Part shown: piece by piece, positions 39,055 through 51,311 of the stretch
Layout of the letters: each line of letters opens with the position of its first letter
Numbering within the stretch: position 1 is the first letter of the stretch
DNA from: Apteryx mantelli
Taxonomy: Eukaryota; Chordata; Aves; Apterygiformes; Apterygidae
Direction: 5' to 3'
Length of the DNA stretch: 64,000 nucleotides
Assembly: GCF_036417845.1 (NCBI RefSeq)
Contig: NC_089980.1
Span: 129,544,516 to 129,608,515 of the forward strand
Notes under the pieces: generated by a model
Databases searched by the model: none
The model's input: only the letters and a program-made list of their open reading frames with translations
Told to the model about the DNA's origin: nothing
Program-made: the position numbers and the translations under genes

Positions 39055-42000
39055 TGTCAGTTGCAGGTCAGTCATTCAGCCCTGGCTGAAGTTCCCTAGT
39101 TGAGGTGCAACAACTAAGAAAAGACTGTCTCACAAGATAGTAGAGATTTTTGCCTCTAAACAGCAGAGATGAGCTCAAGTGAATAAAAAATTTCTATAGT
39201 ATTGTAGCTTTGTGCAAGTTTTCCTTTAGGGAGAAACACATCGCTTGTGATGTCACTTTTTTTGCAACTGAAAATTATTGTATTTGAGACCATCCCTGAT
39301 CTAGCTGTGTCCCTGATTTTAGATAGAAAGTTTGAGTATGATGTGATGAAAAGAGGTCTGTAGATACTTGTTGGTGGGAAAAAAACCCTCATTTTTTCAA
39401 GATGATGAGTTTAGGAGGCAATGGGAAGGTTGGGTTTGCTCAGTGTTTGCGGAGAGAGTATCAGTTGTAGAGAGGCATATCCATCTTTAGTAATAAAGAT
39501 ATATTTTCCTGGAAGAACACACTTCTCTTTGCTGTTAGAAAAAGTAAAGGCAAAGCACAGAATCAGTAAGCTCCAAAATGAAACAAGTCAAGACAGACAA
39601 ACTATATTTCCCAGGTCTTTAGACAAGGGGCTTTCTTCCCCCTCCCCCACCTGCCCATCAGCTTTTTCTGTCTCTCATGGAGGTAACCTGATTTTTGGCA
39701 GAGACAACTGAGCAGAGATAGTCCACCTAGGTTCTAGGAGCTGACAGCAATACGCTGATTTCCCCAAGAGATGCATTTGGGTGTCAAAAAATTGGCTCAG
39801 CAAACTGAAATTAAAAGGACATAGTATGTGCCTTGGACCACATATTCCCAGTTGGGTTTCTCAGCTTCTGAGTGGTTTTGGGCCACTTAGTTCATTTTCA
39901 CCTGTTCATGCCTGAGTTTTCTACCTCTAAAATTAAGCTCTATGTGTCTCCTTCATAAAGTGTCTTGAGAGGGATGGAAGAAAACATTATGTGTCATTTT
40001 TTATTATAGGGTGTTACATCATCAGAAATTGTGTCAAGCAAGTTTATGTTAATATCTGTTACTGTCCTTAATCTTCTGTCTAGCACTGAATAGTCAAAGA
40101 ACTTGTGAAGATTTAATTCTAGTCATTGCTTATGCTGACAAGCTAAGGACCTCTCTTTCCCAAATCGGTAAGGAAACAGACACTCTAGTTGCTTCTTCAG
40201 CTCCGGTTCATTGCAGCAATTTCAGTATATTTTGCTGGAAAGTGCTTTATCACAGCCAGGTTACCCATGATAACAATATGGAGAGTACACTGTATTCTTT
40301 CCCTGCTTCCTCTAGAGCTTAATATATCCTTTGCAGCACTTTCAGCTCTAAATAAAGTGTATGACCTAAAGTCTATAGAATAACATGAATCACTGGACAA
40401 TATTTATAGGGTCACCTCATAATGACTATTGAGTATAACATAACCCTGTTTCTTGGAACATATATAGAAAGTAAGTTATATTTAATTTTTTTCTTGTTCA
40501 TCCCAGCCAACATTGCTCTGAAAGGGTTTATTGACAACAGATTAAAAATAATCACTGTCAAAACAACTGGGAAGAAAATTTTTGAAAATGGTAGAATCTT
40601 CCTGCTTCTGGAACTTGTATATAGGAAGGGTAAGGAGCCATCGCTAGCTTGTGGCTTTTCTACAAATGGTGATTTTTTTTCATATATAAAGAATGGAGAT
40701 CTGTTCAGGGATCTGTAATAAGAATGAACTGGACAGATGATAACAAAATATGTTGTATGCTGATGTTCCAGAAAAACATGTTGTATTTGGAAAGAAAGTG
40801 GGTTAAAGAAAAGAAGAAGCCAACAACTTAAAGGGAGAAAGTTACGCTTTAGGCTTATTCTGTAAATTCTCAGGTTTCCACATTTACTGCCCTTAAGTTA
40901 GAAGTCCCTCGCTCTTCTCAGGAAAGATCAAAGCACTGAACTGTAGAACCATCAGTGTTGTAAAAGCAGTGGTCAAACCAATGCTGGTTTTGGTAGTAAA
41001 TGTAAAAATCTTTGAGCAAAACATTTCTTCTGCGTTATTTTGATTATTTGGCAAACTTTGAGGATTTGAGGATGAATTTTCTTTTCTGTGATCATACGTG
41101 ATTTTCAGGGCCACCAAGAGCTCCCTTGAGTCCTGAAAAGACTTAATCCTGGTACTCCCTCCCTCAATACTTCTGGTGTTCAGGCTGGGAAGGAGGAATT
41201 TTGATAACCACAAAATTTTCCAGTGCTCAGGACCCTCCCTGGCATGCAATCGAAACTGTCCCCCTCCCACCCTACATCTGACTCAAAGTTCCCAGTTCTG
41301 TCACTTGCTGGCAAGGAGGAACATGGGCATGCCACTGGCTCGGGCAGGGAGCATGAGAAACATGCTGGGTGTGGGAGAGGATGTGGGCACCTATTGCTGT
41401 TTTTGCCTGGACAACAGCTGCAGTTACAGTAGGGGCTGTGGTGAATATGACCTTGTGTGCTATTAAAGAGCTACGGTAGCTGGCTGAAATGTCTGACTGG
41501 TGTCTGAGTAGGACTGTGCGAATACAACCTACTTGGGGAACACATTTTAGGAGGTCTCTAGGAATGACTCTGCATGCAGGCTGGCTGAAGAAAAGACCTC
41601 ACTTTTCCAGGAGAGGTGTGGTACAAGAAGTCTTTGGTATATATTTGTGGGACCAGAACTACAGACATCGTTACTGAATTCTACCAAGACTTGATGGGTT
41701 AAAAGCAACCAGACATCACATCAGAGTAGTGACCACAGAGGACTCTTAAGCAGACAAAATCAAAGCCTGGGCAACAAATATAGTAAGTGTCGTGCTTCAA
41801 AAGCCCAACTTGTTGCTCTTCTAGTATTCAGGCTCTCTTTACACCATTGCACATTCCAAATGTGCATTCCAGACTACTCAAGTTCTGAAAGTATGCTTGG
41901 CTTGACCAGACGTGGGGGTTTTTATTCCAAGTAGAGATGTATTCATTTGCAGTCATCAAAAAATGTATATTTATGGAGGAAAGCTTGGGTGCAGCATGCC

Positions 42001-42127
42001 AACACACCGATTAGGAGTGCATATAGTAAAGAGGTACTGTCAGGCTGCATATGTTTTAAATATCTAAATTCAGAGATCCAGATATGCAGGGACAGCAAAT
42101 AGATTAGCGACACATTCAGAAAATTAT

Positions 42128-42439
42128 GGGTACATCTATCCTAGTAAATTAAACAGTGTCAAGGCATGGGCACAGACACTGGAACTTATTTGTCTACACT
42201 ATTCAATTGTTAGAACAGTCCTTGGAGTGGTTTTGGCCCAGATCAACTAGTAATCTCCCAAACAATTCCTAGGTATCATTTGTGAGTTAGTACAGGCCAG
42301 GGATCATTGCCAGTAGGCAACATGCAGGCAGCTGCCCTGTTCTAGAGGTTAAGAGAGTTTAATATTATGGATGTGATCAGATTGTTCCAGATGGCTTGAT
42401 GGCCCTGACACTGTTTAGTTTACTAATATACATGTAACC
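42128..42439. mobile_element. Non-autonomous DNA-transposon-like element with 37-bp inverted ends
   Basis: The segment is about 312 bp. Its left end (42128-42164) and right end (42403-42439) are inverted repeats of one another, 31 of 37 positions matching by my count, including the shared word TAAACAGTGTCA/TGACACTGTTTA. No open frame of note lies inside. TTA stands one base outside each end (42124-42126 and 42441-42443), which could be a 3-bp target duplication or chance. A second diverged copy is at 38.8 kb. I do not know the family name. Confidence 0.7.
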
Positions 42440-44110
42440 TTTATGTTTTTTTATACTCATCCACTTGGACCTGTGACTCGCATATGCCAAACAAGCAGCT
42501 GCAGTGATTTAAGATGTTATTGCACCTGAGCTCTTTGTTACTGGCTCTTGCTGGAGGTTGCTGACCCCACTGTAGAGCTGCCAAAAGTAATGTACTTCAA
42601 GTGTTTTAGACCAGTGAAGGTCAAGCCATGATGTGAGGTCTGTGCATTTCCTGAATATGGGGAAAAGACAGGTTTAAGAAAATGCTTCCTCCTCCCATTA
42701 CATCCATGCATTCATAAGGCCTTAGCTAAGGCTAGGGCATTCACTGGAGCCGTAGCTATCTCTTTCTTTAACATAGAATGTCCTTGATGGTGAGTGACCT
42801 TTTGGATAATACTCCTTTCTCAAAGCTACTATTTGGCTTTCATGGACTGCATTGCTTTTTCTTTTATCTGTGCTTTTCTGACTATCTGTATTCCATAAAA
42901 GTTTTTCATCCTAAAATCTATATAATGCTAATATTTTCCCTAACTGCAGTCACAGTTGCTTTTAGACACAAGTTAGCTTTAAACAGTTCAGTGTCTGTTC
43001 AATTATGCCAGGCAGATTTATTGCTAAAAGAGCCTTAAGGCTAAATACACAAAACAATTCCATGGCACACTCAGTTCTTTAGGTGCCTAAGTCCAAAATT
43101 TAACTATCACAGAGATTTAAAGAAAAAAAAAACAAAAAAAATTCTGTTCAGCTGTTGTTTAATGATAGAAGGCATGAAGTCTTAGCAGTATGTCAGGTTC
43201 TACTGATAACCTGCCAACATGCCTAATTTTAAGCTCTTATTCCTGTTACCAAAAGAACTCAGGTCATCTACAAGTCTAAATTCCACTGGCTTTCAGTAGA
43301 TTTCTAAGTCATTCCTGACTGGTCTGAATATTTTAGCCAATTCCAGATATTTATTGTAAAACTATCTTTTTTTGTCTGAACTTTTTGCTGTGGAAACCTA
43401 CTAGGAACATTCAAAATGTTAAAAAAGTAATTTCTTTTTTCTTCCCAAGTTAACAGCCAAAGGTTGGATGTGCAGACTAAAGTTTGTTCCGGCTGATAAA
43501 GCAAGACTGGCTCTCTGTTTCTAGCTCTCCCACTGATCATTGTGCAAACCTGAACTTGTTTCCTCAGCCTCTTTCTCTTCCTGCCTCATTGTCATCCCCA
43601 GGTAAAGTTTTGGGGCAGGTTTCACAGTCAGGCTCCAATACAGAATGAACCATTTCTTTCTGAAGGTTAAGTTGTGTGTGCCACTTACAGTGGGCCTTTC
43701 TAGTGACAGGAAATCTGTCAGGTGTCACACATGATGTATGAAATGTGCATTTTTTTAACCTGCACCTAATGCCCTCTTGCCCAGCCTCTCTCCCATGCTT
43801 GGGAGCCTCATGCAACAGGTACAACCGGTTGGTAGGTTTGTAGGAGGACTTTGGGGGCTGGGAGAGAGACTGCTGGGACACAGTGCACTTAGAAACACTA
43901 TGGAAACAACTTAGTGTCAAAAGCCTTCTCCTCTGTGGGATAAACCTCCACTTTAAGATGCCTAATTTTTGAAGTTGACTGACTATAGCCCTAATACGAC
44001 AAGGGCTCCCAGCTTAGGCAAGGTGGATGTAAGACACAGAGATCGCCTAGCGTTAGGGATGTATGGTGGTACTCTAGAAACAGAGTGGAACAAAGGACAT
44101 ACTTTGTTTT

Positions 44111-44137
44111 ATATATATATATATGTATGTATATATA

Positions 44138-44173
<36 letters not shown>

Positions 44174-44174
44174 C
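44111..44174. repeat. TA/TG microsatellite
   Basis: TA repeats are interrupted by TGTA and a short TG run, then continue as TA. It also produces meaningless Tyr-Ile open frames on both strands. Confidence 0.97.
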
Positions 44175-45610
44175 ATGACCTCTGATAGGAAGGAATGGAA
44201 AAAGAAGTCTTAAAAAGGGGGGCTTGCCGTAAGATCAGCCTATGGAATCAATGAAATGTGCATCTCCTAATTGCATCCAACCCAGGGTCACCTAGCAGAG
44301 CAGCAGAGTTACATGCCGAAAAGAAGACACTAGACCTGTGAAAACAAAACAAAAAAAACCAAACCACAGCATTCAGAAGAACACACTTGGAGAAAGTATT
44401 TAACAAACAAGGGCATGGTTGGACAGTCACTCCCTGCACCTTTTGGCAGCCAGATCAGTGGCCTAGGCAAAGGGTAGAAGATGGAAAAATTCCCACTGGC
44501 TTTGTAACAGAGACTTCAAGGGCAGTATCTGGAGGGATGTGGAGAGGACACAGCCAGCTTCAGATGCAAAAGATTCCCAAACAGTGGTATGCGTACTGCA
44601 GTAGGGGTGCCTAGTGCAGTTCTATAGACACGCCTTGAAAAAGGTGCAGGAATGCATGAATGCTCTCTTTCTATGTGTTTTTTTCCCAAAGGGCACTATC
44701 CAAAGCAAACTTTGTTTCATATCCTGGTCTTAGAAGACAAACTCAGAGATAAAATCGATCGGACATAGGTTGTTTGTCTTGCTCAGAGTTTCTTTGCTTT
44801 CTTACAGTGCCTGTTTGGTTGGAGAAACACAAAGCAGTAAATGTAATTTAAAAGGCATTCTCAACATTTCCAACATCCTTAGCATCATAGCACATGCCAT
44901 TCTTGTCCTTCAGTATATGCGGGGAAAGTGTGGTCATCACAGACAGAGCAAAAGACAGCTGCTGGTTAATGGTTCTGCTAATCACAAGTGCATTCTAATA
45001 ACAAACAAATTCTACTACTTCTTATTTTAAGCCAAGTTTGTGTGTTTATTTTAAGAACAAAAGCCCAATTGCATAAAGTATCAGTGTTGCTCTAGCCAAA
45101 AAAATTGTAGACATCCCAGCCTTCCCTTCCCCAAAAGAAAAAAAGATGCCTTATCTGGTTGACTGCAAGAGCAACATTCTTAGATTAATCTCAAAAAGGC
45201 ATCTAATGAGTAAGAGGAATGCATTACGTCAAAACAAAAGATCACATTTATTGGCCTATCTTTTCGCGAAAACAGTTTTTACATGTGTTGAAGATAAACA
45301 ACAGCAGCAAAGCAGCCAGTCTACGACCATAAAATGTCATCTAGGGTCATTTTCTGTGACTTCCGATGTGAGGGGGGAACACACGAGCTTCCTCCACTTC
45401 TTTAATGCTAAATAGTTTTAGGAGCACAGGAAGCAGTGAAGCCAGGTTCCATACAGATTTGTGTTGCTTGGTTGATTATGAGTTCCACTAGAAGATTTTT
45501 GTGTGTCTGGGGCATTCATATGCTTTCCTTTGGGGAATCTCTTGCATTATGTAAGTGTGAACTCACAGTCTTTCACTTTTTTGGGGGGTGCTTACAGGGT
45601 CTAGGTCTTA

Positions 45611-46271
45611 TCACAGACTCAAGAAATTCAGGGAGGAAGGACCTCTGGAGGTCATCTGGTCCAATCGTCTACTCAAAGTAGGGCTGATTTTGAACCTGAT
45701 CTAACTTCAGCTCTGAAGTTAGATCAGGTTCCTCAGGGCCATGTCCGCTTGGGTTCTGAATATCTCCAAGGAGAGAGATTCCACAACCTCTTTGGGCTCC
45801 TGTCCCAGTGTTTGACCACCCACATTGTGATGTTTTTTCTTAATATTGAATTTCTGCAATTTTTATCCAATACTTCTTGTCTTTTCACTGGCAGCCTCTG
45901 AGAAGAGTTTGTTTCTGTCCTCTCTATAACCACTAAGTACATAGCAGAAGAGAGCATGTCCCCTCCTCAGTCTTGCCTTCTTAAGACTGAGCAGACCCAT
46001 TTCCCTCTTGTTCGTACACCCTGTGCTCCAGCCCCCTCACCAGCTTGGTGGCCTCTGCTGCACTCACTCCAGTATGTCCAAATGTCTCTTGTGCCTGGGA
46101 GTCCCAGCCTGGACACAAAAAGCAAGATGTGGTCTCACAAATGCCAAATAGAGGGGAAAGATCACTTTGACTTCTAGCTATGACTGCTAACACAGCCTCA
46201 GGTGCAGTCTGCCTTCCTGGGCAAAAGAGCACACTGCTGATTCGTGTTCAACTTCTTGTCTGCCAGGACAA
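45611..46271 (-). mobile_element. CR1 LINE fragment, antisense (3' end of LINE at left)
   Basis: About 660 bp read as the antisense of the CR1 3' region. Landmarks in order are GAAGGACCTCTGGAGGTCATC, TTAGATCAGGTTCCTCAGG, CCAGTGTTTGACCACCC, a degraded CTCAGTCTTGCCTTCTTAAG segment, GTGGCCTCTGCTGCACTCAC, and GCACACTGCTGATTCGTGTTC. The copy is old, with small indels, and has no open frame. It carries an extra inverted duplication of its own sequence at 45,692-45,731. Confidence 0.88.
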
Positions 46272-46284
46272 TAGAGAGAGGTGG

Positions 46285-46340
46285 ATATATAAAAATTATA
46301 TATTATATATTGCATACTACATATTATATCTATGTATATC
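46285..46340. repeat. AT-rich low-complexity tract
   Basis: Overlapping TATAT and ATTATAT words directly after the CR1 fragment end. Confidence 0.8.
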
Positions 46341-47240
46341 CATACTTTTATCTTCCCCAATGGAAAAAGTGTTTTTGAAAAAGTTCTGATGCAACCTTAT
46401 CCACAACGAAAGAAATGGTGCTATCTGCTAACTACATTATGTGGACATCAGTAATCGCTATGGGAGTACTTGACTTCAGAAATATAGACTGGCTGCACAC
46501 CACATACAAAACCAAAGTGGAGACAGGGGTGAAGAAGCAGCTGAGTTTAGCATCAGACTTTCCAGTGTATACACACTTTTTGGTGTCAATCATTGCAGGC
46601 TATGCTTTTCCACTTTAAACATTTTTTGTTGCAAGCATTTTGTTTTTTAATGGAGAAAAGTAATGTAATTTTATTAAATAAATCATCTTCTCCCTGTAAT
46701 ATCTACTAGTTTGCATGTCTTGCTAAACATTAAACCAGATGAAATGGGGCTTGGTTACATACAGTTAAGTGGTATGCTTTTTGTGAACTGTAAATGAGAT
46801 AACTATTTGTTATTTTTAAAACAAATGTTCACCCGTAAAAAGAAACATCTCTATTAGACAGAAAAGTGACTTCACAAAGGTGCATTATGTGGCAGCCAAA
46901 AACTGAAACGGGTGGCAGATTATTTCCAAAGTTAAAAGTTTATGGCGAAACCACGATATAAATTAACTGCTAGCAGCCGTTGAGTCCATTCCTCGGATCA
47001 TTTATCTGTATGAGAGTGTTATATGTTTGATGCCTGGTATGTATGATGGTTTTGGGGTGGACTAGAGTGTTTCTGAGTGATTTAGCACATGAAATGTACT
47101 CCAAGTTTCTAAAACAATAAACATAATGATGGGAGAAGAAATCAATACATGTTTCTTGATTTCTTGTTGCCTTTATAATGGATCTACCTACTTCATGGCC
47201 TTCAGCACCACTGGAGTTATTAGATTATCTACAAGTCATG

Positions 47241-47385
47241 AACTCATTTTATCCTGACAACTCCATTGAAAAGTAGAGAAGTATAACTCCTGTTTTACTG
47301 TTGGGAAACTAATACATGAGAAGTAAAATGATGTGACCAAATCATGCAGTGGATCCAAAGCTGGCCTGAGAACTGACTCCCAATC
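47241..47385 (+). mobile_element. MIR-like SINE relic
   Basis: The order of segments (CTCATTTTATCCTGACAACTC, ATAACTCCTGTTTTACTGTT, GGGAAACTAATACATGAGAA, GATGTGACCAAATCATGCAG) follows the MIR core and 3' part (TTTAATCCTCACAACA... TATCCCCATTTTACAGAT, GAGGAAACTGAGGC... GTGACTTGCCCAAGGTCAC) in sense orientation. Divergence is high, as expected for an ancient amniote SINE. Assignment is by eye. Confidence 0.6.
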
Positions 47386-48038
47386 CAGAATGTTAGCTAA
47401 TGAAACTAGATCCTGTCTCTGCCCTGGGTAATATGTTGTAAGGGTAGTCAGAGATGGGGTGTGCTTTAAGAAGATTTGCAAAAACCAGAAAGATGGTGAC
47501 ATTCAGTGGAACCTTAAGAGGAAGGACACAGAGATCCAGATGACACATGTACACATGACCACAAAGAAGTCTCTGGCTCCTGAGATCATCCTCTACCAAT
47601 AAAATATCAGTGCTCATTTTAAAACAAAAGTATGTTTCTAAGAGGGTTGGAAAACTTTCATTTCAAATCTTTTGGAGGAGGAACTGGCAAACATTGAATC
47701 AGATCAACCATATCATTTCAAAAAACCGTACATCAAATTCATCAGGTTTGAGCCAAAAGAGGAGAAAAAAATTAAGTCAAGCTGTTTCACTGTAGCATTT
47801 TTTAAATGAAACCTCCTGTTTTTTTGTTTAAACAAAAATTGAAGATGATGAACTTGGTGGAACACCATCAATGAAGCTACTGAACTAATGGGAACTGAGT
47901 GGGAAGAGTTACCTCAGCTATCTGTTGACAGTCATGTTTGGAAGACTTGGCTGGCTCCGTGTGCTGAAATGAAGGGGATGGCCTAAGGATTAAGGATTAG
48001 CTTTAGGCTTTTAATTTGACATTAATGTGCACTCTGCA

Positions 48039-48053
48039 CGTGTGTGTGTGTGT
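48039..48053. repeat. TG microsatellite
   Basis: A short run of TG dinucleotides. Confidence 0.85.
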
Positions 48054-50344
48054 TTGCATGAATGTATACACATATAGACAGAGGTGTCTGAGAGAGACAC
48101 AAGGTGGGGTTTGTACTGCTGTAACACATTTGATTTCACAGCTCTGTGTAGATGGACTTTGTGTGAGGGATGTGTGTTCTTTCAGACTTGGCTCGTTTTC
48201 TGTTCTGCAACCTTAAAACGAAACACTTTTGCATAACTTTCCATATTGTTTGTAAGTAGTCATAAGCCAGTCATTACCACACAGCAAAACAAAAGCTTAT
48301 TAAAGAAACAAATATAATGAAAACAGAGAAAGAACATTTTGGACAGACAAACAGCCTGTTAACAATGTGAAATGTCTGAAGTGTCGCAGAACACAAATGT
48401 GGTAGCTGTTTGTGAGATGATTTTTTTTTTTTATTAATGACTCTTTGAGAACATTCAAAGGTAGTGATCCTGAAGTAAACTAGATGCAGGAAAACATAAT
48501 TACCACCCATATTCAGCCTCAGAGACCGGGATTACCAAATCGCCACTTTTTTTTCCATTTTTACAACGAGAGTGTTAAGTGCAGGGGGCTGTGAGCATGC
48601 ATACGAGGAGTGGGAATTTTCAGGCTACATGCAGAAGCTTGATTCAGTTGCCTAAACATAAGGGTCTAATAGCCTCTTGTTACTGGCTTTGGATTTTAAC
48701 TGCCTTTCAGGCTGGCTGCCAGCTGAAAACTTAAGAGTATTAAAGGCTTCAGAAGATAAAAATGAAATGGCATTTCAGAGTCACTGCTGAGTTCCATGGG
48801 GATGATGTTTAGGAGCCTGGTGACAGAACAGCATATTAACAGAGAGAAAAAAAGCAAAGTTGAGGACTAGGAGGGTTTACAGAGGATGTAGTTTATCTAG
48901 TTTGACTGAAAACATTCCTTTTCACTGTAGAAAGTTAGGGAGAACATTGATAAGACACTGAACTAGGCAATGGATGAGTGATAATTGCAGCGTGCCCCTT
49001 ATTTTTTGAATCTCTCCCTTTGCATTGTCTGAGCAGGACAATTAGTCCAAAATCTGAAGCCTAGAGATTTTACTAATCAATGTACCATGGTCTTATACTC
49101 CCAAGACTTTTTAACCCTATGATACAGGTGCGATTTGTTTTCTATATCTTATGATTAAGATTTTGAGAGTATGATATCCAATGTGAGTCAGTCCTTTTCT
49201 CTGACTTGTCTCCTATTGAACAGACATAACAAGAAGCTCAGGGGATGGAGGGACTTCTGGAAGTCCCAGCATAGAAAACTTTTGTACATTAAAATTGCTG
49301 ATAGAGCTATAATTACCAGTGCTTTCAGAGCAATGGCATAGTTGAATAGAAGGACATCTGTACAACACTTTCTACAGAAAGTGGTTCAGAATAAAAATTC
49401 AAACACTCAAGCATGTTAGAAATAGAGTCCTGTAATCATGGTAAATACTGGAAAAAGGTACTACTGCAAAATAACTAGTAGGTGTATGGAAAGATACTGT
49501 ATTGAGTGAGAAGATTTAAATTGCTAGAATGCTTCAGGGGCATACAGACAGGATGCTTGCAAAGTGAGTATATGCTAGGTAAAGATTTGAAGATACGGTT
49601 GCAGGGAATGATAGGAGTAGCCATGAATAATTTGTCCCACATCATCGCCCATACTACTAGGTTGATTTTTCAAGCTTATCCTGTAGGTAAACATCCAGTT
49701 TTACAGGAGTGACTGGTTATGGACACACTTACATATCGACGTACATGGCAAACCTGATATACTTTATGGAAGCTAAAGACAATGGCAGGCCTGGTCCAAC
49801 CATGTTGTAGACATCTGCTCACCAGGAAGAGAAACATGGAGGCGTTCTCTCTTGCTTCATATGTGAGAGCAGGTGAAAGAAAAGGTTTCCAGCACTGTAT
49901 GCTAAAGCATGGCTGAAATTACCTGGACTCACAAATTCTGGTGGGCCTCGAACCCAGAAATACTAAAGAAAAAATTAAGGAGCATCTTGGCAAAAGTTGG
50001 TCCAGGTTGACACAAGCAAGTATCACAGACACTGAGGGTCAAAGGAGATGACATAGCATACCAAAGAAAAATATTGTCTAGCTCTCAGGTGATACCCTAA
50101 GAACTGTGCAGATTCCTAGGAGTTTTGTGTGTTTTACAAAGATGAAGCTATTCCCTGGAGAGAAGACTGTTTGAATAGAAACATGGTGGAAGAGCCATTA
50201 AAATAGTTTACTGTCAGTCGAAAAACAGAAGTTCCAGCCTCCTTGGAAACTTGAGATGAAACCCACCTCCAATTTTTTTTAGCCATGACTGGGTAGCAGG
50301 TTGTTTGAACTGGAAAAATAAGGATGAATGGACATGAGCCTGTG

Positions 50345-50409
50345 TGCCTTAATCATACTGTTTCAATAGTTTGGTAGTGAAATATGCCTTAATCGTACTA
50401 GTTCAGTCG
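50345..50409. repeat. 40-bp-period duplication
   Basis: TGCCTTAATCATACTGTTTC and TGCCTTAATCGTACTAGTTC begin 40 bp apart (50345 and 50385), followed by AATAG and AGTCG. It looks like an old local duplication. Confidence 0.7.
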
Positions 50410-50757
50410 TCTTCAGAAGTTCTGGCAGTCCTTTGACTTGCTTGGTGAGTGGTGGGTATAAAGATTTTTATCAGAAGTACACTCCTGTGGGTATGTGTGT
50501 TGCTGGATGAGGGCAAACAGTGGTATGCTAGTGACAGAAAATGTTCAGATTGGTGGTAGCGTCTAAATGTGGTATTGGGGCCTATGCCTCATAGTTGCAT
50601 TTAGAATGACAATGCATTTACACATATGGTACAAATTCTCTTTCTTTTTATAACTATATACTAGAATTATGGTGAACTCAATTTCTCATAACCCATTTAC
50701 CAAAGGGTAAGTATAGTGTTAAGTTTGGTGTTCTAAAGCCATGCCACTTTACTTACA

Positions 50758-50896
50758 TAGAATCACAGAGTAATTCAGGTTGGAAGGGACCTCAGGCGGT
50801 CTCTTGTCCCACTTCCTGCCCGAAGCAGGGGCAGCCTTCAACTCAGACCAGGTTGCTCAGGGCTTTGCCCAGTCGGGTCTTACAAACCTCTAACAT
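50758..50896 (-). mobile_element. CR1 LINE fragment, antisense
   Basis: The segment starts with TAGAATCACAGAGTAATTCA, continues GGTTGGAAGGGACCTCAGG and GACCAGGTTGCTCAGGGC, and fades after CCAGTCGGGTCTTACAAAC. This is the typical end of avian CR1 elements in antisense. It is less decayed than the other copies here, so probably a younger insertion. Confidence 0.9.
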
Positions 50897-51250
50897 GCTT
50901 ACGTAGGCTTTTGTTCTACAAGATCCCAGTTTCATTCAGGGCCTTGGATGGATAGTGAAATGAGGGAGGGGTGGTGAGAGGAATAAGGATGTTTCTGTAT
51001 TTGAGGCATGGGACCAGAAAGCAGGATTCTTGGCTCTGACACACTTTCTCTGTGATCCTAGGTAAACTGGATAACAGTATGTATGTATAGAGAGGCTCCA
51101 GTTAATGCTGCACAGGCAGCCTTCATTCTGGTATTTCTTAAATTTGTTAAGGCTTAATTTTCCAGTCTGTATTTTTTTTTTTATAATAATACATCTTTTT
51201 GTCCTACAGGATCCCAAGGTGCTTCTCAAGTTATACATATAACTGGCCAA

Positions 51251-51311
51251 AGCCTGCTCCTGTTGAGGCCAATAGACATTTTGCCACTGATTTCATCTGG
51301 GCTAGGATTCG
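51251..51311. repeat. Hairpin-type dispersed repeat
   Basis: GCTCCTGTTGAGGCCAATAG, ACATTTTGCCACTGATTTCA and GGGCTAGGATTC follow the common order GCTCCCATTGAAGTCAATGG, GTTTTGCCATTGACTTCAAT, GGGGCCAGGATT. A few bases to the left, GATCCCAAGGTGCTTCTCAAG may belong to the same or a neighbouring repeat. Confidence 0.45.

Larger units (their letters stand above)
32001..46300. other. Intergenic, no gene found; repeat-bearing
   Basis: This segment carries more repeats than the rest: a GC-rich island (32.5-32.7 kb), pyrimidine tracts, a hairpin element (36.43 kb), two copies of an inverted-repeat element (38.80 and 42.13 kb), a TA/TG microsatellite (44.11 kb) and a 660-bp CR1 fragment (45.6-46.3 kb). 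Open frames reach 125 codons without recognisable similarity. Confidence 0.7.

Noticed and set aside
40893-41270. 125-codon open frame on the minus strand
   Set aside because: Overlaps plus-strand frames in the same region and shows no recognisable similarity; taken as chance.
43969-44178. Open frames ending in Tyr-Ile repeats on both strands
   Set aside because: They are translations of the TA/TG microsatellite.
46415-46618. 67-codon open frame with exon-like look
   Set aside because: No matching splice sites or partner exons and no protein family I recognise.
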